A stretch of DNA of 64,000 nt, taken from positions 1-64,000 of the forward strand of contig NZ_JBBUKT010000015.1 of the NCBI RefSeq assembly GCF_038066715.1. Direction: 5' to 3'. The notes beneath the pieces were generated by a model that saw nothing but the letters and a program-made list of their open reading frames with translations, was not told the origin of the DNA and did not search any database. Source of the stretch: Luteolibacter sp. Y139 (lineage in GTDB: Bacteria > Verrucomicrobiota > Verrucomicrobiia > Verrucomicrobiales > Akkermansiaceae). A program made the translations under genes and the position numbers. Every line of letters begins with the position of its first letter. Within the stretch, counting starts at the first letter, position 1. Below, piece after piece: positions 42,985 through 53,100 of this stretch.

Positions 42985-43016
42985 TCCAGTCATGTCTGGA
43001 AAATTGACCGTGTCAA
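42985..43016. promoter_or_regulatory. Two palindromic operators between regulator and sugar porter
   Basis: TCCAGTCATGTCTGGA (42985-43000) has symmetric TCCAG/CTGGA half-sites. TTGACCGTGTCAA (43004-43016) is a perfect TTGAC-CGT-GTCAA repeat. They sit in the divergent promoter region of the GntR-LacI regulator and are its likely binding sites. TTGACA on the minus strand (43011-43016) could be the -35 box of the regulator, though no good -10 follows. Confidence 0.6.
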
Positions 43017-43060
43017 CGCTGGCTCTTGTCCGGGGAAGGGCTCGGGCTTGAGCTTGAGGT

Positions 43061-44446
43061 GTGATTTCAAACCCAGAATCGGTGAACGCCGACGACCTTG
43101 CCGGAGAACCGGTCGGCATTAGTCCGGCATTGATAGGTGCCACCTTGGTGGGAGCGCTGGGCGGCCTGCTATTCGGCTTCGACACGGCGGTCATTTCCGG
43201 CTGTCAGGACCAATTGAAGAAGCTGCTTTCGCTCACGACGGAGGCGCAGGGAATCATGACCGCGTCAGCCATGGCCGGGGCGACCGTGGGATCGCTGGCC
43301 GCTGCGAAACCCGGCGACCTCTTCGGCCGGCGCGACTGCCTCAAGTGGACGGCTGGCTTCTACCTGCTCTGCGCGCTTGGGTGCGCTTTCGCCACCGATC
43401 TGTGGATGATCATCGCGGCGCGTGTTCTTGGTGGTCTCGCGGTAGGCGCATCCTCGGTGCTGGGCCCCATGTATCTCGCGGAGATCGCACCGGCATCATG
43501 GCGTGGACGGTTGGTGGCCTGCTTCCAGGTGAACATCGTCCTTGGCGTGCTGGTGGCCTATTTCTCGAACTATCTGATCGGCACGTTCAACCTGGGCGAC
43601 CAGGAGTGGCGATGGAAACTCGGCGTGCAAGCCGTGCCTGCCGCGGCTTTCCTTGCGACCCTATTTTTCATCCCGCGCAGCCCGCGTTGGCTGCTGATGA
43701 AAGGAATGCGGCAAGAGGCGGCGGAAACGCTTGGCCGGCTCGGCGTGAAGAATGTGGATGCCCAGATTGCCAGCATCGAAGGCTCGCTTTCGGCGAACCG
43801 TTCCACGGTTAGCGCATCGCTTTTCACGGCGCAGTTCCGCAAGCCGGTGATGCTGGCCATTATCATCGCGGTCTTCAACCAGGTCGGCGGCATCAATGCG
43901 CTGTGGTACTATGCGGATACGATTTTCACGATGGCCGGATTCGACAAGAATACGAGCGCGCTCCAGGCTGTAGGACTTGGCATTGCCAACATCCTGGCAA
44001 CGCTCTTCGGCATGGCGGTCATCGACAAGGTCGGCCGCAAGCCACTGCTGATGTGGGGCACCGTGGGCTGCGGCATCGCCTTGGCCGGGGTGGCCTTGAT
44101 CTTCACGACGGGAGCCCGGCCGGAGCTGCTGGTGTGGCTGTTCGGGTTGTTCGTGATCTGCCACGCCTTCGGCCAGGGTGCGGTGATCTGGGTCTTCATC
44201 AGCGAGATCTTTCCGACCGTGGTGCGGAGCAAGGGCCAGACGCTCGGCAGCTTCACGCACTGGTTCATGGCCATGCTCGTCTCGTATTCCTTCCCGATGG
44301 TTGCCCGGGGTGTGGGCCAGCCGCTCGCAGGATTGCCTTTCTGGATCTTCGCGATCTTCATGGTGATCCAGCTCATCGTCGTCGGAATGACCTTCCCGGA
44401 AACCAAGCAAATCGCACTCGAAGACATTGATGAAACCATCCGCTGA
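43061..44446 (+). CDS. MFS sugar:proton symporter (sugar porter family)
   Basis: A 461-residue inner-membrane transporter with about twelve hydrophobic helices. Sugar-porter signatures are present: GGLLFGFDTAVISG in helix 1, GDLFGRRDCLK after helix 2, RVLGGLAVGASSVLGPMYLAEIAP, PRSPRWLL after helix 6, QVGGINALWYYADTIF in helix 7, DKVGRKPLL, and the ending PETKQIALEDI. This class includes XylE, GalP and fructose or glucose porters. The GTG start has GAGGT immediately upstream; a second GTG at 43082 is possible. Adjacent to an AraR-like regulator and a GH32 enzyme, it most likely imports fructose or sucrose. Confidence 0.93.
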   Translation: MISNPESVNADDLAGEPVGISPALIGATLVGALGGLLFGFDTAVISGCQDQLKKLLSLTTEAQGIMTASAMAGATVGSLAAAKPGDLFGRRDCLKWTAGFYLLCALGCAFATDLWMIIAARVLGGLAVGASSVLGPMYLAEIAPASWRGRLVACFQVNIVLGVLVAYFSNYLIGTFNLGDQEWRWKLGVQAVPAAAFLATLFFIPRSPRWLLMKGMRQEAAETLGRLGVKNVDAQIASIEGSLSANRSTVSASLFTAQFRKPVMLAIIIAVFNQVGGINALWYYADTIFTMAGFDKNTSALQAVGLGIANILATLFGMAVIDKVGRKPLLMWGTVGCGIALAGVALIFTTGARPELLVWLFGLFVICHAFGQGAVIWVFISEIFPTVVRSKGQTLGSFTHWFMAMLVSYSFPMVARGVGQPLAGLPFWIFAIFMVIQLIVVGMTFPETKQIALEDIDETIR

Positions 44447-44942
44447 AACGACCGAAGCCGCCGGATGGCGGACCCTGCGCGCCACGGTGGTGCCGGGCCA
44501 TCAAGTGGCCTCCGGCAATAACCGCAATCCGCTCTTTCCCGGTGGAACGATCCGCATGCAGGTGCCTCACTTCCGCGCGCTGGGCCTGGATCTCTCGGAA
44601 TTCCATCCGGGCACGATCAACATCAGCATCGCTCCGAACCGCTACCAGGTGCTGGAAGCGGCGGTAACCTTGCGCGAGGTGCAATGGCATCCCACTGAGC
44701 CAGCGGAGGACTTTTCGTTCTTCGATGTCGAGGTGACCGCAGGTGAAGGTGCTCCGGTGCGCGGCTACATTTACTACCCGCACCCGGATACGAAGCCAAC
44801 GCACTTCCAGAGTCCCGATGTGCTGGAGCTGCTGCTGCCGTTCGTGAGTGGCATCGAGTATGGAGCCGCGATCAAGCTGAAGGTCCGCGAGAACCAGCTG
44901 TCCGTGCTGGAGCCGGACGCGCGGGAACTGGCCGATTGTTAG
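44430..44942 (+). CDS. Small conserved protein in the fructan locus
   Basis: A 170-residue soluble protein that I do not recognise with confidence. The ATG at 44430 overlaps the end of the sugar-porter gene by 17 nt, indicating translational coupling. The pattern FHPGTINISI, then YIYYPHPDTKPTHFQSPDVLELLLPFVSG and a final KLKVRENQLSVLEP, recalls the cradle-loop barrel of CTP-dependent (archaeal-type) riboflavin kinases. Those also have a GTLNV segment and a late LR..L..GD.V.V.V region. Catalytic residues cannot be confirmed. Its place between transporter and GH32 gene suggests a role in sugar metabolism or its control. Confidence 0.6.
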   Translation: MKPSAETTEAAGWRTLRATVVPGHQVASGNNRNPLFPGGTIRMQVPHFRALGLDLSEFHPGTINISIAPNRYQVLEAAVTLREVQWHPTEPAEDFSFFDVEVTAGEGAPVRGYIYYPHPDTKPTHFQSPDVLELLLPFVSGIEYGAAIKLKVRENQLSVLEPDARELADC

Positions 44943-45079
44943 ATGCCGTATCTCCGAACGTTGATAGCAGCTTTACTGAAGCGACGTTCTGCTCTCTGCC
45001 TGGAATTCCCGGGTGCCTGTGCGTGTGGATCTCCGCGAGACAGAAGAATCCCGGCAAAGCTGCCCCTGATCCTTTCCCG

Positions 45080-46960
45080 ATGAATTTCAAACGACCTTTC
45101 ACCACCATGCCCCTCCGCTACCTCATCATGCACTCGTTGCTCGCCACCGTTGCATTCGGTGCCGACGATATTGTCATCAACGACTTCGAGAGCGCCGGCT
45201 ACGGGGCGTGGCGGAAGGACGGCACGGCCTTCGATGAGGGGCCGGCGCGTGGAGCCAGCCTAGCGACGCTGGAGATCACCAATGCGGTGGGCTCGGGTGT
45301 CGCGTGCAGCGAGAACTTCAACTCGGGGACTACCGGCGGCAATGATGTGCCGCAGGGGCGCTTGACCTCGCAGGAGTTCGAGATCCAGCGGAAATACATT
45401 TCCTTCAAGATCGGCGGCGGCGACTACGAGCGCCATGCGTGCATGAACCTGCTGGTGGACGGCGAGATCGTGAAGAGTGCCACGGGAAGGAACTCCGATG
45501 CGATGTATGCCGCGAGCTGGGATGTCACGAAGTGGGCGGGCAAGAAGGCGAAGATCGAGCTGGTGGATGAAGCCAGCGGTAACTGGGGCCACATTCTCGC
45601 GGATCAGCTGGTGCAGACGGATGCGCCTGCGGTGCTGCCGGTGGTGACCACGCCGGTCTATCGGGAAGCGGCGCGCCCGCTGTATCACTTCACTGCCCGG
45701 CAGTGGACGATGGACCGGCTCAATCCCGGCATGCGGCAGGAAGGCTGGCTGAATGACCTCAATGGCATGATCTTCTACAAGGGCGAGTATCACATGTTCG
45801 CTCAGCGCTGGAACAAGTGCTGGATCCATGCGGTGAGCAAGGATCTGGTCCACTGGACCGAGCTTCCGCCGGCCTTCTGGGAAGAGGAGCTCGACAGCGC
45901 GGTGCAGTCCGGCTCCTGCGTGATGGACATGAAGAACACGTCCGGCCTCGGGCAACCGGGCAAGGAGCCGCCGATGGTTGCCGTGTGGTCCCGCAACGAC
46001 AACCGCACCCAGTGTCTTTCCTACAGCCTCGACAGCGGACGCACCTTCAAGCACTACGAGAAGAATCCGCTCTTCGTCTTCCCCGAGCGCGATCCCAAGA
46101 TCTTCTGGCACGCGCCGTCTAACAAGTGGGTGATGGTGATGTATGGCAGCGGCCAGTATCACATCTTCACGTCCACGAACCTGCTTTCGTGGAAGAACGA
46201 GAACAACCCGATTCCCAATGCCTTCGAGTGCCCGGATTTTTTCGAGCTGCCGGTGGAAGGCACGAGCACGAAGAAGTGGGTGCTGGTTCACGCGGACGGG
46301 AAGTATTCCTCAGGCGCCTTCAGCGGGACGAAGTTCACGGAGGAGACGGACCGCTTCCTGATGGACATCGGCGGCGACCCTTTCTACGCCACGCAGACCT
46401 TCAACAATACCGAGACCGGCGACGGACGGCGGATCCAGCTCGCCTGGATGCGCGGCTCGAATTTCCCCGGCCAGCCCTTCAGCCAGCAGGTGACCTTCCC
46501 GTGCGAGCTGAAGCTGAAGAATACCCGGGCGGGCCTGCGCATCTTCCGGCAGCCGGTGCGCGAGATTTCGCTGCTGGCGGATCAGGTCAAGAATGTGCCA
46601 TGCGGAAAGCTCACCCCCGGTGAGGTGACCACCATTTGTGAAACGGGCGAGGCCTATCGCATTGAAGCCGAGGTGGACATCCCGGCGAATGCCTCGGTGG
46701 TTTTCAATGTTCGTGGCACCGCGGTGCGCTTGGGCAAGAATGAGCTCCGCGTGAATGACAGGAGCGCCAAGATCCCTGAGGACGTGAAGAAGGTGGAGAT
46801 CCTCGTGGACCGCGCCTCGCTGGAGGTGTTCGTCAACGACGGCGAGATTTCCTGCACGCGGATCCTCCATCCATCGGCGGCGGGGACGCTGCTGACCACC
46901 GAGGGTGGCAGCGCGACGGTCCCCACCGTGCGCCTCACGACCCTGAAGGGAATGTGGTGA
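45080..46960 (+). CDS. Secreted GH32 glycoside hydrolase (levanase/inulinase/invertase type)
   Basis: A 626-residue exported enzyme that cleaves beta-fructosides. The signal peptide lies within MNFKRPFTTMPLRYLIMHSLLATVAFGA. An N-terminal beta-sandwich-like extension of about 180 residues precedes the five-bladed propeller. Catalytic signatures are GWLNDLNGM near 221 (the nucleophile Asp; family usual WMNDPNG), RDPK near 336 and ECPDF near 382 (acid/base Glu). The C-terminal beta-sandwich ends with VEILVDRASLEVFVNDGE, typical of the family. Leu replaces Pro in the first motif. ATG 45107 is an alternative start. It ends the regulator-porter-hydrolase locus. Confidence 0.92.
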   Translation: MNFKRPFTTMPLRYLIMHSLLATVAFGADDIVINDFESAGYGAWRKDGTAFDEGPARGASLATLEITNAVGSGVACSENFNSGTTGGNDVPQGRLTSQEFEIQRKYISFKIGGGDYERHACMNLLVDGEIVKSATGRNSDAMYAASWDVTKWAGKKAKIELVDEASGNWGHILADQLVQTDAPAVLPVVTTPVYREAARPLYHFTARQWTMDRLNPGMRQEGWLNDLNGMIFYKGEYHMFAQRWNKCWIHAVSKDLVHWTELPPAFWEEELDSAVQSGSCVMDMKNTSGLGQPGKEPPMVAVWSRNDNRTQCLSYSLDSGRTFKHYEKNPLFVFPERDPKIFWHAPSNKWVMVMYGSGQYHIFTSTNLLSWKNENNPIPNAFECPDFFELPVEGTSTKKWVLVHADGKYSSGAFSGTKFTEETDRFLMDIGGDPFYATQTFNNTETGDGRRIQLAWMRGSNFPGQPFSQQVTFPCELKLKNTRAGLRIFRQPVREISLLADQVKNVPCGKLTPGEVTTICETGEAYRIEAEVDIPANASVVFNVRGTAVRLGKNELRVNDRSAKIPEDVKKVEILVDRASLEVFVNDGEISCTRILHPSAAGTLLTTEGGSATVPTVRLTTLKGMW

Positions 46961-47018
46961 GTTAACCCCGGAGATAAAAACAGCTTGTCCAAAGGCCCTT
47001 CTCCGTGAAGTGAAGGGC

Positions 47019-49136
47019 ATGCTCAGGCGAGGTGCGCCTCTTTTCACCCTAACCCTCTTTCTTGGCGCGGCGCTGCTGTTTCTGATCCAGCTCGTCTTCG
47101 CCCGCATGGTGCTGCCGTTGCTCGGCGGCGCACCGGCCGTGTGGAATACGGCGATGGTGTTCTACCAGGCGGTGTTGCTGGCGGGCTATGGCTACGCGCA
47201 CTGGCTGACGACGAAGGCGGGAAGAAAGTGGCAGCCCGGGATTCACGCGCTGGTTCTTTTGGCGGGCTTCGCTTGCTTGCCGTTCGCCGTTCCGGGCAAT
47301 GGCGGGCCTCCGGGTGACAGCAGTCCCATTCCGTGGCTCATAGGAGTGCTCACGATGGGGGTGGGGTTGCCCTTTTTCGCCGTTTCAGCGACCAGTTCAC
47401 TGCTGCAACATTGGTTTTCCAAGACGGCCGATCCCGATGCTCGTGATCCGTATTTCCTCTACGCTGCGAGTAATGCCGGCAGCCTCGCCGGCTTGCTCGG
47501 CTATCCGCTACTGGTGGAGCCGAATGTCACGCTGAGAGGACAGGCGTGGGGATGGATGATCGGCTATGCCGTGCTCGCGGTGGGCGTGTTGGCTTGTGGC
47601 TGGCGTTCCGCGCAAACAACGTCGTCCGAGGTGGAAGCGCCACGTGGACGCATCACCGGCAAACGGCGCCTGCGGTGGGTGCTGTGCGCGCTGGTGCCGT
47701 CCAGCCTGATGCTCAGCGTGACGACCTATCTCTCCAGCGAGATCGCGGCGGTGCCGCTGCTGTGGGTGCTGCCGCTGGCTCTCTATCTGGCGACCTTCAT
47801 GATCGTCTTCGCGCAACGCCCGCTGATCCCGCATGAAGCGTCGAAGCGGCTGCTGCCCTTGTTGCTGGTTGGAGTGGTGATGGTGATCGCGACAGTGGTG
47901 ACGACGCCGATGTCGTTGCTGGCGGCGTTGCACCTGGCGGGATTTTTCGTCGCGGCGCTGGTGTGCCATGGTGAATTGGCAAAGGACCGGCCGGGCGCGG
48001 AGTCTCTAACAGAGTTCTACTTCTGGATGTCGTTCGGTGGGGTCCTGGGCGGGGCATTCAATGCCTTGGTCGCGCCGGCGATCTTCGACCGGGTCATCGA
48101 GTATCCGCTGATGGTGGTGGCTGCTGCATTGATCGGCATTTCCTCGGGGAAGGCCGGTCGCCATCTCGCCTGGGCGGTGGTGCCGGTGGTGCTGGCGCTT
48201 GTTTTGGTCAAGCCGCTGGGGCCGATGTTTGCCTTCGGTGTGGCGTCATTGACGTGCTTCCTCTTGTCGAGGAACGGTATCCGCTTCGCCCTCGGGCTGG
48301 CGGGAGTGCTATTGGTCGCGGGCTTCACGGGGGAGGGGGGAAGCCGGGTGCTCTTGACCGAGCGGAGCTTCTTCGGGATTCACCGGGTGGAGGACGATGG
48401 CAGATTCCACAGCCTCTTCCACGGCAAGACGATCCACGGGGTGCAGGACATGAGCCGGCCAAAAGTGCCGCTGAGCTACTATCATCCGGAGGGATCGCTG
48501 GGGCGCATCTTCGGCGCGGGCGTCACCGGGCCGGTCGGGGCCGTGGGGCTCGGTGCGGGGGCGCTGGCAGCGTATGGAAGGCCGGGGCAGGCAATCGATT
48601 TCTACGAGATCGATCCGGTGGTCGCGCGGATTGCCAGCGATCCACGATATTTCTCGTACTTGTCCGGTTCGCGGGCGAAGGTTTCGATCATTCTCGGGGA
48701 TGCACGGCTGATGCTGGCGAAGGCTCCGGATGCCCGCTACGAGCTGCTGGTGCTGGATGCCTACGGCTCCGACTCGGTGCCGGTTCACCTGCTCACCCGC
48801 GAGGCGCTGCAGCTCTACCTGCGCAAGCTCGCCCCGGGAGGGCGGATCGCCTTCCACGTCTCGAATCTCCACCTGAATCTCCGGCCGGTGGTGGCAAATC
48901 TCGCCCATGATGCCGGGCTGGTCTGCCTCGCCGAAGACGACGAAGACGTGACCGATGAGGAAATGAAGGCTGGCAAGTTTCCCTCGCGCTGGATGATTGT
49001 AGCGCGGCGGTTGGAGGATTTCGGGTCCTTGCCGGACCACGGGAATTGGGAAGTTCTTGGAAGCGATCCGAAGTCGCCGTTGTGGACGGATGACCATTCC
49101 TCGATCCTGCCGCTGCTCGATTTCCGGCTGCGCTGA
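47019..49136 (+). CDS. Fused multi-pass membrane / spermidine-synthase-like protein
   Basis: A 705-residue inner-membrane protein. The first 430 or so residues contain about twelve hydrophobic helices arranged as in the fused MFS/spermidine synthase group. The C-terminal 250 residues form a Rossmann-type methyltransferase-like fold similar to spermidine synthases. They include GPVGAVGLGAGALAAYG, FYEIDPVVARIA, ILGDARLMLA and YELLVLDAYGSDSVPVHLLT. Key polyamine-binding residues cannot be confirmed, so synthesis of a polyamine is not assured. GTG 47010 is an alternative start. Confidence 0.82.
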   Translation: MLRRGAPLFTLTLFLGAALLFLIQLVFARMVLPLLGGAPAVWNTAMVFYQAVLLAGYGYAHWLTTKAGRKWQPGIHALVLLAGFACLPFAVPGNGGPPGDSSPIPWLIGVLTMGVGLPFFAVSATSSLLQHWFSKTADPDARDPYFLYAASNAGSLAGLLGYPLLVEPNVTLRGQAWGWMIGYAVLAVGVLACGWRSAQTTSSEVEAPRGRITGKRRLRWVLCALVPSSLMLSVTTYLSSEIAAVPLLWVLPLALYLATFMIVFAQRPLIPHEASKRLLPLLLVGVVMVIATVVTTPMSLLAALHLAGFFVAALVCHGELAKDRPGAESLTEFYFWMSFGGVLGGAFNALVAPAIFDRVIEYPLMVVAAALIGISSGKAGRHLAWAVVPVVLALVLVKPLGPMFAFGVASLTCFLLSRNGIRFALGLAGVLLVAGFTGEGGSRVLLTERSFFGIHRVEDDGRFHSLFHGKTIHGVQDMSRPKVPLSYYHPEGSLGRIFGAGVTGPVGAVGLGAGALAAYGRPGQAIDFYEIDPVVARIASDPRYFSYLSGSRAKVSIILGDARLMLAKAPDARYELLVLDAYGSDSVPVHLLTREALQLYLRKLAPGGRIAFHVSNLHLNLRPVVANLAHDAGLVCLAEDDEDVTDEEMKAGKFPSRWMIVARRLEDFGSLPDHGNWEVLGSDPKSPLWTDDHSSILPLLDFRLR

Positions 49137-49181
49137 ATCCGGGCTTTCGCGGGTGCCTTTCCGGGTGTTAGATCCCCGGTG

Positions 49182-50084
49182 ATGTCGCGGATGAGAAAGC
49201 TGCGGTTTTTCCTCTTCTTCCGGATGATGACCCGCCGGTGGAGGCAGCATCGTCATGCGGACAATGCGGCGGCGCTGGCCTTTTACGCGCTGATTTCGCT
49301 GCCGCCGCTGCTGCTGATCGGGGTCACCGTGGCGGGCGTGGTGCTCGGCGAGACGGCGGCGCACGGGGAGCTGGAAAGCAAGTTCACCGCGGTGCTCGGG
49401 GTGGACATGGCGCGGATGATCGAGGCCATCTTGCAGAGCGCACGGATCGCTCCGCGGTCCCAGCCGGGAGCCTTCGTGGTCGCGCTGGTGACGCTGCTCT
49501 ACGCAGGCTCGCACGTTCTTTCGAAATTACGCACGACGCTCAATATCGTGAACGAGGCCGCGCCGGCCGATCCCTCGCGGCGGTGGCTCGGCAAGCTGGC
49601 GGCGAGAGCGCTGTGCGCGGGATTGATCCTGATGTTTGGCGTGATGCTGGCTGCGGGCACGGTGCTGGATGCCTTTGCAGCCTTCGTGGCTGCACGGATG
49701 GATGCGCCGTGGCTCTCGAAGCTGAATCTGGTTCAGCGCTTCGGCTGGCTGTCCACCTACACGCTGCTGATGTTCGTCTTCGCGCTGATCATGAAGGTGC
49801 TGCCGCGGCGGCGTCCGCTGTGGCGGCACGCCTTCGCCGGAGCCGCCTTCGCCGCGCTGGTCGCGATCTCACTGAAGGGCGGCCTCGACCTCTACTTCCG
49901 CTACTCGGCGTGGGGATCCTTCATCGGTGGCGGTGTGAACTTCCTGGTCTTCCTGTTTTGGCTCGCGGCTTCGATCCAGGCCTTCCTCGCGGGAGCGGAG
50001 GTGGCGGCCTGGTTCAGCCGGCAAGTGGCGAGGAAGAAGCGGGCTGCCCAGCGGGCTGCGCTCTCTCGCGCGGGCAGCCAGTAG
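49182..50084 (+). CDS. YihY/virulence factor BrkB family membrane protein
   Basis: A 300-residue inner-membrane protein with six hydrophobic segments. Family features are the N-terminal HADNAAALAFYALISLPPLLLI, the central LYAGSHVLSKLRTTLNIV, VLPRRRPLWRHAFAGA, and the C-terminal YSAWGSFIGGGVNFLVFLFWLAASIQAFLAGAEVAAWF. The biochemical role of the family is not settled; RNase BN was an early misassignment. The gene starts 45 bp after the spermidine-synthase-like gene on the same strand. GTG 49179 is an alternative start. Confidence 0.9.
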   Translation: MSRMRKLRFFLFFRMMTRRWRQHRHADNAAALAFYALISLPPLLLIGVTVAGVVLGETAAHGELESKFTAVLGVDMARMIEAILQSARIAPRSQPGAFVVALVTLLYAGSHVLSKLRTTLNIVNEAAPADPSRRWLGKLAARALCAGLILMFGVMLAAGTVLDAFAAFVAARMDAPWLSKLNLVQRFGWLSTYTLLMFVFALIMKVLPRRRPLWRHAFAGAAFAALVAISLKGGLDLYFRYSAWGSFIGGGVNFLVFLFWLAASIQAFLAGAEVAAWFSRQVARKKRAAQRAALSRAGSQ

Positions 50085-50115
50085 ATCAGAAAGGTCTCTA
50101 ACAGACGCCGATAGC

Positions 50116-53100
50116 TCAGTCCCACCGGAGCCGGAAGAAGCCGCCTGCTGCTTCTGACGGAATGGCCAGCGAGCCATCTTCGGAGAGCGTGCTGCCGGTC
50201 ATTCCATGTTCCGGAAGCAAGTCCCAGTTGCCGGAGGTGTCGCGCTTCGCGACCGGATTCCAGGTCAAGAGATCACCGGAGTTTTCCAAATGGATCACAC
50301 CACCGGAGGGAATAGAGAAATCGGAAGCCAGCGGGAGCGTGAGCGTCCAACCGCTTGCCGATTTCGTCAGCACCAGCGGCTGGGATTCGATGGACGGAGT
50401 GGTGACGATCGTTTGTGCCACGACGGTGGGCACGATGGGAGCCGGGAGGAAGGGCTGGAGCTGTGGGATATCGCGGAGATCGATGACCTTGGCCTTGGCC
50501 TGGTCGAAGATGTCGTTTTGCTGGCAGGCGAGTTGTTCGCCATTGAGCTGGATGTCGTAGAAGCCGACCTGCGAACCGCCCTTGATCTGGACGATGAGGT
50601 GCGGTGGCAGGGTGCCCGACAGCTCGTAGAGATAGAGGCTGCTGCCGCCGACGGCGAGGACGTTGCCCGGCAGGATGGCGAGCGAGTAGCCGATGTATTC
50701 GTCTTCATCGGTCGGAGTGCCGGTCCAGAGAAGGGCGCCGGTGGTGGCGGAGTAGCCTTGGACGGCACCGCGGAACTCGGGATCCGGGGCACTTGTCGGC
50801 TTCGAGGAGGCGATGAGCAGGTCTGCGGTCGAGACCATTTCCTCGCCGAAGAAGCGGCCGGCACCGGGCGAAGGCGTGGCGAGCGTGCGCAGCAGCTTGC
50901 CCTTCGGCATGGAGTATTGGAAGACCGCGCCGGAGCGGTTGTTGATCCATGGCGCGGCGATCCACACCGATTGGTCGTTCTCGGTGATGGTCTCGCCGAA
51001 GCTCATCGTTTGACCCTTCGGTGCCTTGATGGTCTTCAGCTTCTTGCCAGTGCGGATGTCGTAGAGGTAGGCGGCACCAGGAGACTTCTTCTCGGTGACG
51101 AATGCCTCCGAGCCGGGCGCGCCGATCCACAGATGATTTCCGCGGGTGTAGAGCTCATCGCCGAAGCGCTGGAGATACTTCTGGCCATTGATGTAGTAGA
51201 AGGGCGTCTTGCGATCGCCGGGACGATAGACGTAGACCCGCGATGGAAGCTCGTTGCCCAATTTGCGCCCGTAGTTTTCCTGGGTGACGGCCAAGTAGTC
51301 GCCAGTGCCTGCCATGGTGAAGGCGAAGGAGTAGGCGCCCATGGTGCCGACCGGCGAGATCTGTGAGAAGGTCGGGTCTTCCGTCCAGGATACGAGGTGG
51401 GCGCCATCAAGGCGGCTCTGATAGGCCCAGCCGTCGCCAACGGGGGCGAAGTTGCGGCCCATCGGCTTCTCGACCCAGCCGATCTCATCGACCGAGATCA
51501 GGTCGTCATCGGTCACGCCTACGGAGACGCGGCGGACCTCGGTCTTGCCATTGCCGGTCAGGGTGATTTCGAGCGCGGCGGTGAGGTCTTCCTCCGGGAT
51601 GTAGTCATTCACGACCGACAAGCCGGAGTCGAAGGTGGTGGTGCCTGCCGGAACCACGACGGGGATGCCCGTGCCAGCCCAGTCCGCGGCCTCATTGCGA
51701 CCGGCGGCGATGACCTGGCAGGTGACGGTGATCGGATAGGGAGCGGCCTCGGTGAAGGAGACCTGCAGGGTGCCATCGTTCTCGCGGATCGAGTCCGGAG
51801 TGACGAGTGACGGTAGGTCGGTGCCCTGCGAGAAGCGTGCGATGCGGAAGCCGTCCCACTCGAAGGAAGTCACGGCCTTCGTTCCCTCCACGGCGAAGGG
51901 CGCAAGCTGGAAGCGCGGTGTCTCCAGCGAGTCCGGCAGCTCCGCGGAGCCCGGCAAGACGGTGGCGGCGAGGTCGCCTAACAGCATGTCGATTTCCACG
52001 CTGGTGCTGCTTTCGAAAATGCGGACCACGGGGTGTCCATCGTAGCGCCGGTCGGTGACGAAGATCCTGCCGCCATCGACATCGATGCGGCCCACGTCGC
52101 CAAAGGAGCCATTCAGCGGGAACAGCTGCTTGAGATCCTGCGGCGTGGTGACATTGCAGAACCACACCTTGTTGTGATACGTCATCACAAGGAGGTTGCC
52201 ATCCGCCGCGAGGGTGGGAGTGCCGCCGTTCCATGGACCGGGGGAGATCAGCAGGCCGAGGTCCGAGCCATCGGTGCGCGAGTACTTCCGCAGGGAACCG
52301 CCGGGCTCCGTCATGATCAGGAAGTCCTGCGTGTAGGCGGCAGTGCTCAGGAAGAGATTGCGCTCCGGCTTGAGCGTCGTGTGGGGCGGGGTGAGCGAAT
52401 ACTCGAAGCTGGCATCGGTGCCGATGCCGGTGACGACGTGAGTGTCGGAGAATGCCTCGGTGCCATTGTCGCCGAAGTCGCTGCTCTTCCGGAAGACCAC
52501 CTGGTCCGTCACGGGATCATAGACGGTGATCGCGGCATACTCGCGCAGCAGGGCGCGGCCGTTGGCATTCCCGAGGAAGCTGAGGCCGGTCTGCGGGACC
52601 GCACGATTCCAGTTCGCCGCTGTCCAATCGCCGGAGTCAAACGGCTTTGTTAGAACGGCGGGCTGAGAGGAAGGAGCGGTGGTCCATTGGTTCGTCTGGA
52701 TCAGGCGGCCACCGGCGAGTGAGACGCCCGTGGCCTTCGCCTCGGAGCCTACCCATGGTGCCACGGGTGACAGCAGGTTGAAGGACGAGCCGCGGATCAC
52801 ACCGGCGAAGCGGGTTGATGTTAGAAGGGCATTCGCGCTCGGTTCGGAGAGCTCGACGAAAAGCGATTCATTGCCCTCGATGACCTGGTCTTGCGTGAGC
52901 GGCACGTCGATGACCTTCGTCGTCTGCCCGGCGGCGATCGTGTAAACTTGGTCGACCGCGGTGAAGTCGGCGGGCGAGGTCGCGGAGCCATTGCTGGTGC
53001 GCAGGCGGAAGGACACGGGACTGGTGTCCGTTTCGGAAAGCGACACCTGCACCTTCAGGATGCCATCCGACTCATGGGCGGGCAGGCATTGGCCGCTGAG

